45,944 nucleotides of DNA, taken from positions 1 through 45,944 of the IMG/VR virus record IMGVR_UViG_3300020215_000014; one strand, written 5' to 3'. Source of the stretch: a virus. A model generated the notes under the pieces. The model was not told the origin of the DNA, searched no databases, and saw only the letters and a list, made by a program, of their open reading frames with translations. Position numbers and translations under genes: made by a program. Positions 14,100 to 21,354 of the stretch are shown here, piece after piece (within the stretch, counting starts at the first letter, position 1; each line of letters begins with the position of its first letter).

Positions 14100-15256
14100 A
14101 GCTTCACCGTCCCGCTGCTGACCTTGACGACGCAGGCGCCGTTGTGGCCCTTGAGCATCGTGCAGGGCCCGCTGTAGCCCTTGTCGCACGCCTCGCCGTC
14201 GCCGTCCCACTTGCGGAAGCTGTGGTAGTCGCTGTGGCCCTTCGCCTTGGCGCAGCGCCACACGCCCTCCAACGTGGTGCCCTCCATGAGCCGCTCGCAG
14301 CGCTCGGCGTCGGGCAGGTCCACCGGCGCAGCAGGCGCCGGCGTCGGCTCGATGCGGGCCTTGAGCGTGTAGTGGTGCGGCCCGCTGTGGCCCTGGTTCT
14401 TCCCGCACCACTTGCCCTTCTTCGTCCAGTCGCAGGACGGGCCGGACAGCGCAGCGCCCTTGCCGATCACCGTGTGCTTCGGCGTCGGGCGGCTGTAGTG
14501 GGCGGGCAGGCTCGGGTCAGCGAACCACCGCAGCCAGTACTCCTGCGAGGCGTCCTCGACGGCCTTGTGGCAGTAGTGCGACCGGACCCAGGACACTGCG
14601 CCCTCGGGCGTCATGTTCGGGTCGGCCAGCATGACCACGGCGGCCAGGAAGGTCCCGGTGCGGCCGTGACCGCCCATGCAACCGACCTCGACTCGCTCGC
14701 CTCGCTTCGCCCTGGCGTAGAAGCCCTCCACGACCTCCCGAACGGCGGCCCAGGGCACGTACGGCGTCCCGTAGTCCTCCCACGGTACGAACGTGGCGAT
14801 GGAGCTGGCGGACCAGCCGCCGTGGAGGTACACGGCGTAGTCGGGACGGTTGATCCGGCCCCGGCAGTCGGTACTGGCCGAGCAGTAGACCACGGTGCCA
14901 TCGGCGTCGGGCAGCCGGACCTCAGTCATGTTGTGGCGGCACGAAATGTACCGATCCCACTTGCTCCCGCCAGTCGGCAGGGGCGCAGGCATGTTCTTGA
15001 CTGTCGCATCGATGATGTTCTGCAGGTCCGTAGTCGGTGACAGGTCGTCGCCGTCCCAGGTCGAGCCGTCGCCGTACAGCACGACCAGCTTCTGGTCGAA
15101 CGGGTCCCAGTCCACGATGCCGTTCATGAAGTCTTCCAGCGCCCAGAGGTCGCAGCAGTGCTCGTGATCCATGTACTTCGGCGGATCAATGTCGTAGCGC
15201 AGGCTGCACGTACAGGTCAGCGCCTTCGGCAGTTTGCGGTTTCGTCGCTTCGCCAT
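14096..15256 (-). CDS. Tyrosine/dual-specificity phosphatase-like protein with Cys-His repeats
   Basis: 386 residues from the ATG at 15256 (AAAGGAG upstream, behind ribozyme C). Residues 190-203 carry the phosphatase loop: Cys193-MGGHG-Arg199-TG (VEVGCMGGHGRTGT), with a possible acid loop at PWEDYG (~159-163). From ~275 to 375 there are three repeats of the form Cys-x(6-9)-Cys-x(4)-GH-x-G/D-x-H-like zinc motifs (GKNQGHSGPHH, AKAKGHSDYH, LKGHNGAC). The N-terminus has extra cysteines (15, 17, 34, 35). It may dephosphorylate a host protein or RNA cap-like end; the substrate cannot be read from sequence. Confidence 0.78.
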   Translation of the reverse strand: MAKRRNRKLPKALTCTCSLRYDIDPPKYMDHEHCCDLWALEDFMNGIVDWDPFDQKLVVLYGDGSTWDGDDLSPTTDLQNIIDATVKNMPAPLPTGGSKWDRYISCRHNMTEVRLPDADGTVVYCSASTDCRGRINRPDYAVYLHGGWSASSIATFVPWEDYGTPYVPWAAVREVVEGFYARAKRGERVEVGCMGGHGRTGTFLAAVVMLADPNMTPEGAVSWVRSHYCHKAVEDASQEYWLRWFADPSLPAHYSRPTPKHTVIGKGAALSGPSCDWTKKGKWCGKNQGHSGPHHYTLKARIEPTPAPAAPVDLPDAERCERLMEGTTLEGVWRCAKAKGHSDYHSFRKWDGDGEACDKGYSGPCTMLKGHNGACVVKVSSGTVKL

Positions 15257-15286
15257 ATGCGTCACTCCTTTCGTCGTCTCAGTGGC

Positions 15287-15342
15287 AGGCTCGTCAGCGC
15301 AGGAATGCCAGTCCTGCGGACGCCCCGAAGGGCGTTTCGCCT
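15287..15342 (-). ncRNA. Type II hammerhead ribozyme C
   Basis: Stem II AGGC/GCCT (4 bp); GAAA; stem III CGCCC/GGGCG with TTCG loop; GTC at 15321-15319; stem I CGCAGGA/TCCTGCG; core CTGACGA. Predicted cleavage between 15319 and 15318. The A of the upstream TGA stop is the first base of stem II. Stem I differs from copies A and B at three pairs, each compensated. Confidence 0.92.
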
Positions 15343-15473
15343 CAGGCTGCGATGCGGAACGCCAGTCGCATCCTGCGGGGGGCACGCACCTCGCCGTTCC
15401 GGGCGGCCCCGGCCAGCAGGACCCGAGCGGCAATCTGGCGGACGTTGTAGGTAGCGTCGAGCAGTCGGTACAT
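15342..15473 (-). CDS. Small basic hypothetical protein (43 aa)
   Basis: ATG at 15473 with TGAGGAGGACC upstream, 24 bases behind ribozyme D; its TGA runs into ribozyme C. The product is helical and Arg/Ala-rich (MYRLLDATYNVRQIAARVLL ... RRMRLAFRIAA). It may be an amphipathic, membrane-seeking or nucleic-acid-binding peptide. Being framed on both sides by ribozymes supports it as a real gene. Confidence 0.7.
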   Translation of the reverse strand: MYRLLDATYNVRQIAARVLLAGAARNGEVRAPRRMRLAFRIAA

Positions 15474-15497
15474 GTGGTCCTCCTCAGGACTCGTGGC

Positions 15498-15556
15498 AGG
15501 CTCGTCAGCGCAGGAATGCCAGTCCTGCGGACCGGGGCAACGCCCCGGTTTCGCCT
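15498..15556 (-). ncRNA. Type II hammerhead ribozyme D
   Basis: Stem II AGGC/GCCT, sharing two bases with the TAG stop of the upstream gene; GAAA; stem III CCGGGGC/GCCCCGG with a 3-base loop; GTC at 15532-15530; stem I CGCAGGA/TCCTGCG; core CTGACGA. Predicted cleavage between 15530 and 15529. Stem III is the longest of the four copies and has a sequence of its own. Confidence 0.92.
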
Positions 15557-16832
15557 AGTGGCCGAGCAGCGCCATGGCGGCGTTGTGGTCGATTTCCATG
15601 TCGCCCCAGTAGCCCCGGCGCATCGGGACCCGAGTCTCAGGCATACGCTCGGGACGCATCCCGATCGCAGTCCGGACCCGATTGGCCGAGCGCCAGTATT
15701 CCGTGAAGAGCTCCCGGACAGCCGGACTGGCCACACTGAGCAGCAGCGGCCAAGGGTTCTTCGCACCGTGGGCGGGCAGAATCCACTGGTTAAGGCTGCT
15801 CATGCCCCATCCCAGTCGGTTGTCGACTGACCACGAAATTTTGTCGAAGCAGGTCCCGCCGTTGTGCTGCAGATTCCAGACACGATCGACGAACACTGCA
15901 GGACTGATCCGACCTTCCACCCGAGCCAGCAGGACACGAGCAATCTGGGCCCACGCCTCGCCGCCGTAGCTCGTGCTGTGAAAGTCAATGAACAGGTCGA
16001 CTGCGTCCCGCAGGACCTGCGTCCCGCCAGCCTGCCGAATGGCGTGCCATTCGTTCCATGCACCCTTGCGGCTCGTGTTCCGCAGGTTCGTCGATCCGGC
16101 TGCCCGATGGTGCCGAAGCTCACCGCCGATGATCATGTCCAGGTAACCCATGAACGAGCGATCGAGCCGGGCGACGTGAGCAGCGAAAAGCTCTTTCGCC
16201 TCACTGCGCAGCAGCGACAGGTATGCGTCATCGCCCGTCAAGTCACCCGCAGCGTTGACGACGTTCCCGGTCAGCGCTTCGAGCAGGTAGAAGTCTGCAG
16301 CCGACTGGCACAGGTCGATCGACTGGTCGACGTTCCAAGCGTCCCGAGCCGCACGAGCCGAGTCCTGCCAGACAGGATCGACTGAGACGCCACGAGCGAC
16401 CCACGGTGCGACCTTGATCGTGCCGAAGCGGGCATCGCCCGAGCCGTAGTAGCTGTCCGACTCGCACGAGCAGTTGCAGGAAGGCTCGTCGCAGTCGCCG
16501 CAGTAGCTGCAGGAGTAGGAAGAGCCGCAGGACGGGCAGCACTCGCAGTCGTCACCGATCAGTCCGCCGCAGTTGCCGCACTTGTCGCACGAGCAGAGGT
16601 AGTCGCACTCGTCGCAGTAGCTGCAGGTCATGCCCGCATCGGCGCATTCGCCGTGAGTCTCGCAGCCGCCGGAACAAAGCGGCTCGTTGACCTGCGCACT
16701 GTGGAACGGGTCAGTGTGGAACGGGTTCCCAGTCGGACTGCCGACACCGTAGAAACGGTGAAGCATGGCGCTGTGCTGGCGGCTGCGCTGACATTCGGCG
16801 CAGTCACACTTGACTGTGAAGGCGGGAAGCAT
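15555..16832 (-). CDS. Cysteine-rich zinc-binding protein of unknown function (425 aa)
   Basis: First gene of the accessory operon; ATG at 16832, with GAGGAG twelve bases upstream. Residues ~8-130 hold some 27 cysteines in repeated C-x-C and C-x2-C units (CDCAEC, CSYCDECDYLCSCDKCGNCG, CSYCGDCD), suggesting several zinc clusters. Residues ~150-425 are a helical, cysteine-poor domain with conserved-looking HNGGTCFDK and SYGGEAWAQIARVLLARVEG segments and a DMEIDHNAAMALL tail. I do not recognise the family. Possible nucleic-acid or ubiquitin-ligase-like scaffold, but no RING or HNH pattern is clear. Confidence 0.7.
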   Translation of the reverse strand: MLPAFTVKCDCAECQRSRQHSAMLHRFYGVGSPTGNPFHTDPFHSAQVNEPLCSGGCETHGECADAGMTCSYCDECDYLCSCDKCGNCGGLIGDDCECCPSCGSSYSCSYCGDCDEPSCNCSCESDSYYGSGDARFGTIKVAPWVARGVSVDPVWQDSARAARDAWNVDQSIDLCQSAADFYLLEALTGNVVNAAGDLTGDDAYLSLLRSEAKELFAAHVARLDRSFMGYLDMIIGGELRHHRAAGSTNLRNTSRKGAWNEWHAIRQAGGTQVLRDAVDLFIDFHSTSYGGEAWAQIARVLLARVEGRISPAVFVDRVWNLQHNGGTCFDKISWSVDNRLGWGMSSLNQWILPAHGAKNPWPLLLSVASPAVRELFTEYWRSANRVRTAIGMRPERMPETRVPMRRGYWGDMEIDHNAAMALLGH

Positions 16833-17337
16833 CGGACTGTTCGTCTCCTCGGGTCAGTCGGCTCGGTCGGCCGATCGCTGAGACGACTATCGGACTGATC
16901 CGACTGGCAGTCAACGGAGAAGATGTGAGGTTGGCCCGAGTTGGGGCGGAATGTCCGATTATTTGTGCCAGTCTGCCCAGTCGCTGCAGCCTTCCTCGTT
17001 GTCTGGCGCGCCCCGATCGCTGCGAATGCGGAAATAGCCGCTGACCTGCGCTTTTGTTCGCCCCAGTAGTGACGACTCTGCAGCGAATCGCTGCGCCGAT
17101 ATGGCCGCTGACCTGCGCTTTTACCCTCGGCGCAGCGATCGCAGCATGTCCACAGTTGTGGCGAATCGCAGTGTGGCGCAGCGATGGTGGTGGTTGTGGC
17201 AGACGCAGCGCCGCCGCACACGCCCGCGCCGCCGCGGGGGGTACACCCCACTGGCGCCGGCCCTCGCGCGACGGTACTTACCCCCGCGCCCAGTACATGC
17301 GGTCAGCCGGCCCGTATAACGCCCCCGACCCGACTGA
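16833..17337. other. Non-coding repeat region, possible replication origin
   Basis: About 500 bp without a credible gene lie between the divergent accessory and virion operons. GCCGCTGACCTGCGCTTTT occurs twice (17037-17055, 17104-17122). Variants of GCAGCGATCGCAG and its complement recur about five times between 17010 and 17190. ATGTCCACA at 17146-17154 is one base from the actinobacterial DnaA box TTGTCCACA. Next to the Cys-rich gene (about 16887-16915, leftward strand) are CAGTCGG-N2-CAGTCCG heptamers. This fits an iteron-type origin plus divergent promoters, but replication was not tested. Confidence 0.5.
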
Positions 17338-17349
17338 GACAATGGTTGT
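17338..17349 (+). promoter_or_regulatory. Leaderless -10 region of terL
   Basis: GACAAT (17338-17343), six bases, then ATG at 17350, the same arrangement as at terS; even the bases around it (GAGACAATGG) match terS. No clear AGTCCG is found at the usual distance, and there is no ribosome binding site. Confidence 0.55.
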
Positions 17350-18942
17350 ATGACGCACATTGATCCGGCGCTGCTCGCGCACGCCACCCCGCAGGAGCTG
17401 CAGCTCATCGAGCGCGCCCTGATCGCCGAGGTCGCCCTGTCCTCCCCGGCGGAGTACGCCGCGTACTGCGACTCGACGTTCCTGCGCCCGCCCCACGTCG
17501 AGCTGATCTCCGACACGGTGGTCCGCCTGGTCGAGGGGCGCCTCCTGAAGCCGGACGGCACGCCGTACCGGAAGCTGGCCGTCGCCATGCCGCCCCGGCA
17601 CGGCAAGTCCGAGATGATCAGCAAGTTCACCCCGGCCTGGTTCGTGACCAAGTACCCCGAGTTCAAGGTGCTGAGCACCAGCTACGAGGGCGAGTTCGCC
17701 GCGAGCTGGGGCAGGAAGGCCCGGGAGCTGGTGGAGGCCCACCCGGAGCTGGGTGTCACCGTCTCGTCGGCCTCGAAGGCCGCGGCGCGCTGGGAGCTGG
17801 CGGGGCACAAGGGCGGGATGAACACCGCCGGTGCGGGCGGCCCGATCACCGGTAAGGGCGGGCAGCTCATGATCATCGACGACCCGGTGAAGAACGCCGC
17901 CGACGCCGCCTCCGAGACGATGCGGGACCGCACCTGGGACTGGTACCGCGGCGTGTTCCTCAACCGAGGCGAGCCGGGGCTCCCGGCCGGTGGTCCCTGC
18001 ATCATCGTGCTGCAGACACGGTGGCACGAGGACGACCTGATGGGCCGCCTGCTCCGCGAGGAGCGCGACGAGTGGTACCTGCTCAGCCTCCCTGCCCTGG
18101 CGGGGAACGACGACCCGCTGGGCCGGCTGCCCGGCGAGCCCCTCTGGCCCGAGCGCTACGACTACGAGGCCCTCGAAGCGCTGCGGAAGTCGTCCGGGCC
18201 CTACGTCTGGTCCGCGCTGTTCCAGCAGACGCCCCAGATCGAGGGCGGCGGCCTGTTCCGGGCCGACGCACTGCGCTACCACACGTATAACCGCACCGAT
18301 CGGGGCTCCTTCGTGCGCCTCGGACAGCCCGACGCCGCCCCGAAGGTCGTCCCGGAGGCCCAACTGGCCCGTTTCATGGTCGTCGACCTGGCGGCGAGCA
18401 CCAAAACGACCGCCGACTTCAGCGTCTACGCCCATTTCGGCGTCACTCCCGACAAGGATTTGGTGCTCCTCGACGCCTATCGGGCCCGGATCGAGGGCGC
18501 CGAGCACATGCAGGTGCTGGAACGGCTGTATAACGCGTGGAGGCCCCGCTTCGTAGCCATCGAACGCGCCACTTACGGCCTCAGTCTGATCCAGACGGCG
18601 GCCCGGACCGGCCGAATCCCCATCCGGGAGCTCAAACCGGACTTCGACAAGGTGTCCCGGGCCTACGCCGCCGGTGCCCTCGCCGAAGCGGGCAAGCTCT
18701 ACCTGCCGAAGGACGCGCCGTGGCTGGCGGACTGGGTTGCCGAGCTGGTCGGCTTCCCCAACGCCGCCCACGACGACTGCGTGGACGTGACGGCCTACGC
18801 CGCGCACCTGGTGAACCAGCAACTGATGCCCCCGCGCCGCCCCCGCCCGGCCGAAGCGCAGTCCCTGGAGGAGCGCGTCCTGTCCCGCATGACCCGGCGC
18901 CGCCGCGACCGGGGCCATCCGCTCCTCGGCAGCGGCTTCTAG
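17350..18942 (+). CDS. terL: Terminase large subunit
   Basis: The packaging motor (530 aa). ATPase: Walker A at 81-87 (PPRHGKS), Walker B ending Asp177-Asp178 (LMIIDDP), and coupling motif QTRWHEDD near 222-229. Nuclease of RNase H fold: Asp346 (MVVDLAAS), Glu405 (VAIERATYG) and Asp475-Asp476 (AAHDDCVD). Length and order are normal for P22/T7-like large terminases. Starts from a leaderless promoter. It heads the virion operon but is parted from terS by about 5 kb. Confidence 0.96.
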   Translation: MTHIDPALLAHATPQELQLIERALIAEVALSSPAEYAAYCDSTFLRPPHVELISDTVVRLVEGRLLKPDGTPYRKLAVAMPPRHGKSEMISKFTPAWFVTKYPEFKVLSTSYEGEFAASWGRKARELVEAHPELGVTVSSASKAAARWELAGHKGGMNTAGAGGPITGKGGQLMIIDDPVKNAADAASETMRDRTWDWYRGVFLNRGEPGLPAGGPCIIVLQTRWHEDDLMGRLLREERDEWYLLSLPALAGNDDPLGRLPGEPLWPERYDYEALEALRKSSGPYVWSALFQQTPQIEGGGLFRADALRYHTYNRTDRGSFVRLGQPDAAPKVVPEAQLARFMVVDLAASTKTTADFSVYAHFGVTPDKDLVLLDAYRARIEGAEHMQVLERLYNAWRPRFVAIERATYGLSLIQTAARTGRIPIRELKPDFDKVSRAYAAGALAEAGKLYLPKDAPWLADWVAELVGFPNAAHDDCVDVTAYAAHLVNQQLMPPRRPRPAEAQSLEERVLSRMTRRRRDRGHPLLGSGF

Positions 18943-18962
18943 TCCGTTCAGTCCGGTACAAT
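18940..18962 (+). promoter_or_regulatory. Promoter after terL with structured leader
   Basis: TAGTCCG-N2-CAGTCCG, one base, TACAAT (18957-18962), at the terL stop. An ATG follows seven bases later (18970) and would read a 36-codon frame overlapping the next gene, but the main product uses the ATG at 19025 with AAAGGA upstream. CGGGG/CCCCG forms a small hairpin in the leader. Confidence 0.6.
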
Positions 18963-19024
18963 GATCTTAATGACGCGGCGGGGAAGCGCCCCGTCGCCCG
19001 CAAGTCCCCCGAAAGGACGTTCCA

Positions 19025-19354
19025 ATGGCTGCTGTTGCTACCACCACCACCGTGCTCGCCCGCTCCGTCTGGGGCACTAAGCGCGTCGTCATCGCCAAGC
19101 TCGTCTTCGACACCGGCGACTACGCGGACGGCGGCATCCCTGTCACCGCCGCCCAGTTCGGACTGACCAACATCGACGCGGTCCTGCCCCAGGGCGCCTC
19201 TTTCAGCGCCACCCTCGCCAACGTTCCGGCCTGGGACCAGACGAACAGCAAGATCGTCATGTTCGAGTGCGGTGCCGATGGCGACATGCTGGACGAGAAG
19301 CCGGCCGAGGCGATGACCGCCACCACGCTGTACGTCACCGTGATCGGCAACTAG
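19025..19354 (+). CDS. Putative minor capsid or decoration protein (109 aa)
   Basis: Short beta-rich protein directly behind its own promoter and terL. After an N-terminal Thr run, KRVVIAKLVFDTGDYADGGIPVTAAQFGLTNIDAVLP recalls a phage structural family with GxYxxGGxxL/V and LGL-x2-I patterns (read in parts). The rest is beta-strand-like with DMLDEKP and a C-terminal TLYVTVIGN. A strong separate promoter fits a protein needed in many copies. Not firmly assigned. Confidence 0.55.
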   Translation: MAAVATTTTVLARSVWGTKRVVIAKLVFDTGDYADGGIPVTAAQFGLTNIDAVLPQGASFSATLANVPAWDQTNSKIVMFECGADGDMLDEKPAEAMTATTLYVTVIGN

Positions 19355-19356
19355 TC

Positions 19357-19734
19357 ATGGCCGCTCCGCTCGTCCCTACCGCTAAGACGATCCTCGCGAG
19401 CGCGGCGAGGACGGCATCGGTCACCGGCGACGACCAGATCAACCTGGGCTACCGCGGCATGCACCTCGTCATCGACGTGACTGCCGCAGCCGCCACGCCT
19501 TCGGTCGTGTTCACGATCCAGGGCAAGGACCGCACCAGCGGCAAGTACTACACGATCCTGGAATCGGCCGCGATCACCGCCACCGGCACGACGGTGCTGC
19601 GGGTTTACCCGGACCTCACCGCCTCTGCCAACGTCACTGTCAACGACGTGCTGCCCGAGTGCTGGAGGGTCATCGCCACGGCTGCCGACGCCGACTCCCT
19701 CACCTACAGCGTCGGGGCCTCGCTTCTCCCGTAA
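19357..19734 (+). CDS. Putative virion structural protein (125 aa)
   Basis: ATG at 19357, two bases after the previous stop. Beta-rich and free of cysteine apart from one (PECWRV). Strands such as HLVIDVTAAAATPSVVFTIQGKD and TTVLRVYPDLTASANVTVNDVL suggest a jelly-roll-like coat or fibre component. Gene position between two probable structural genes supports this. No family was recognised. Confidence 0.55.
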   Translation: MAAPLVPTAKTILASAARTASVTGDDQINLGYRGMHLVIDVTAAAATPSVVFTIQGKDRTSGKYYTILESAAITATGTTVLRVYPDLTASANVTVNDVLPECWRVIATAADADSLTYSVGASLLP

Positions 19735-19743
19735 GGAGCTTCG

Positions 19744-20082
19744 TTGTACCTCGTATCGGACTACATCCGCGCCGCCGGAAAGGGCACGTGCTACGTGTGC
19801 CGTGCCCACCGGCGGAGCCACCAGGAACTCATCCTCGACTTCGACCGCGAGATCGAGTGGGAGGGAGCGCTGCAGGTCTGCGCGCCCTGCATCAAGGAGG
19901 CGGCCGGGCTGACCGGAGCGCTGGCCGAGGCGACCGCCGCGGCCGACGCCGAGGTTGCCCGCCTGCGCGCTGAGAACGAGACGCTGGCCCAGGCGCTCGA
20001 CGCCGCCGAGATCGCGCTGCAGAAGGTCGACCTGTTCAAGGCCGCTCGCTCCCGGCGGCCCAAGGCTGCGGACGACGAGTAG
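19744..20082 (+). CDS. Zinc-knuckle plus coiled-coil protein (112 aa)
   Basis: TTG start at 19744 with AAGGAGC upstream. Cys16-x2-Cys19 (CYVC) and a second pair near 46-49 (CAPC) form a four-Cys zinc site. Residues ~55-100 are a coiled coil (ALAEATAAADAEVARLRAENETLAQAL). Its role in the virion operon is unknown; it might aid assembly or act as a chaperone. Confidence 0.6.
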   Translation: MYLVSDYIRAAGKGTCYVCRAHRRSHQELILDFDREIEWEGALQVCAPCIKEAAGLTGALAEATAAADAEVARLRAENETLAQALDAAEIALQKVDLFKAARSRRPKAADDE

Positions 20083-21143
20083 TGGCAACCTCCGTCATCT
20101 CGAACACGATCACTGACCCGAGCGGCACCGCCGTCTCGGGCGTGCTCGTGACTGCCACGCTGATGCCCACCGGCGGGTTCCGCACCAGCGCCGCCAGTGA
20201 GGTGGCGCGCACGGTCACCACGACGAGCAACGGCTCCGGGGCCTGGACGCTCACGCTGGAGCGCAACTCCGACATCACGCCCTCGGGCACCTGGTACGAG
20301 ATCGTCGAGCAGATTCCCGCCTCGGCCGGGGGGCGGCGGGTGTGGAACGTCACGGTCGGCTCCAGCGACCAGAGCGTCCTGGCGGCGCTGACCAGCGCGC
20401 TGGGCCCCGCCTCGTCGGGCACCTACCTGACGCAGGCCGCGGCCGACGCCCGCTACCAGGCGCTCGGCGCCCTGGGCAGCGGCACGCCCGGCACGGAGAC
20501 GCCCGACCACGCCGGGACGGCCGGCGTCAGCACTAGCGCCGCCCGGGCGGACCACATCCACCCCATCGCCGCTGCTGCCGCCGGGTCGATCGAGCCGGAC
20601 GACGCCGCCGCCGAGGGCGTGTCGACCAGCTTCGCCCGCGCCGACCACAAGCACTCCATCGCCGCTGCCACGGCGGTCAGCATTGGCACGGCCAACAGCG
20701 AGGGCAACTCAACGAGCTTCGCGCGGGCCAACCACGTGCACACCGGCGCAGCGCTCGGGTCGATGGGCTACGCCCAGAACACGACGGGCCAGGGAAGCAT
20801 CGGAAACACGTTCGTGGACCTCACTGGCCTGTCGGTGACGTTCACCGCTGTCGCCGGGCGCCGCTACCGCATCCACGCCTCCTGCCACCTGACCAGCACG
20901 ACGGCAGGGGACGAGGTCGACCTCGGCATCCTCGAAGGCTCCACGAGCCTGCAAGAGCGCGTGACGACGATCAACACGGCGAACCGGATCGAAGGCATGG
21001 ACGCCTTCGCGATCGTCACTCCCTCGGCCGGTAGCCACACGTACAAGGCCGCTGCCCGGCGGAGTGGCGGCGCGGGCACCGTCAGCATGTCGGCCGGATC
21101 GACGTTCCCGGCGTTCATCCTCGTGGAGGACATCGGCACATGA
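20082..21143 (+). CDS. Virion fibre-like protein with DHxH repeats
   Basis: 353 residues from a GTG overlapping the previous stop (TAGTG). The N-terminus (~1-90) looks like a carboxypeptidase-regulatory/Ig-like beta domain (GTAVSGVLVTATLMPTGG). Three repeats of STS(A/F)ARADHxH occupy ~150-230 (ARADHIHPIAAA, ARADHKHSIAAA, ARANHVHTGAA), a motif of trimeric phage fibres. The last ~110 residues are a jelly-roll-like head (TFTAVAGRRYRIHASCHLTS ... TFPAFILVEDIGT). It probably forms a head or tail fibre for host contact. Confidence 0.75.
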   Translation: MATSVISNTITDPSGTAVSGVLVTATLMPTGGFRTSAASEVARTVTTTSNGSGAWTLTLERNSDITPSGTWYEIVEQIPASAGGRRVWNVTVGSSDQSVLAALTSALGPASSGTYLTQAAADARYQALGALGSGTPGTETPDHAGTAGVSTSAARADHIHPIAAAAAGSIEPDDAAAEGVSTSFARADHKHSIAAATAVSIGTANSEGNSTSFARANHVHTGAALGSMGYAQNTTGQGSIGNTFVDLTGLSVTFTAVAGRRYRIHASCHLTSTTAGDEVDLGILEGSTSLQERVTTINTANRIEGMDAFAIVTPSAGSHTYKAAARRSGGAGTVSMSAGSTFPAFILVEDIGT

Positions 21144-21349
21144 TCGCCGCACTGATCGCCCTCGTCGCCCTGAACGTCGTCACCCTGCTCGTCGCCGCCC
21201 GCCGCGAGGCGCGGCTGCTCGACGCTCTCATGACCCGCACCCCGGCGGAGTACATCGCCGCCAAGCGGGCCGACCACGACGCACCGAAGTCCAAGCCGCG
21301 CCCCGATTCGGACGCGGAGCCCGAACTCGTCTTCCCCATCGGACTGTGA
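21140..21349 (+). CDS. Small single-pass membrane protein (69 aa)
   Basis: ATG overlaps the preceding TGA (ATGA). One N-terminal membrane helix (residues 2-20) is followed by a charged, Pro/Asp-rich tail containing TPAEYIAAKRADHD. It is translated with virion genes, so it could be a membrane factor for ejection, or a signal-anchor protein. Function unknown. Confidence 0.65.
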   Translation: MIAALIALVALNVVTLLVAARREARLLDALMTRTPAEYIAAKRADHDAPKSKPRPDSDAEPELVFPIGL

Positions 21350-21354
21350 GCTAG

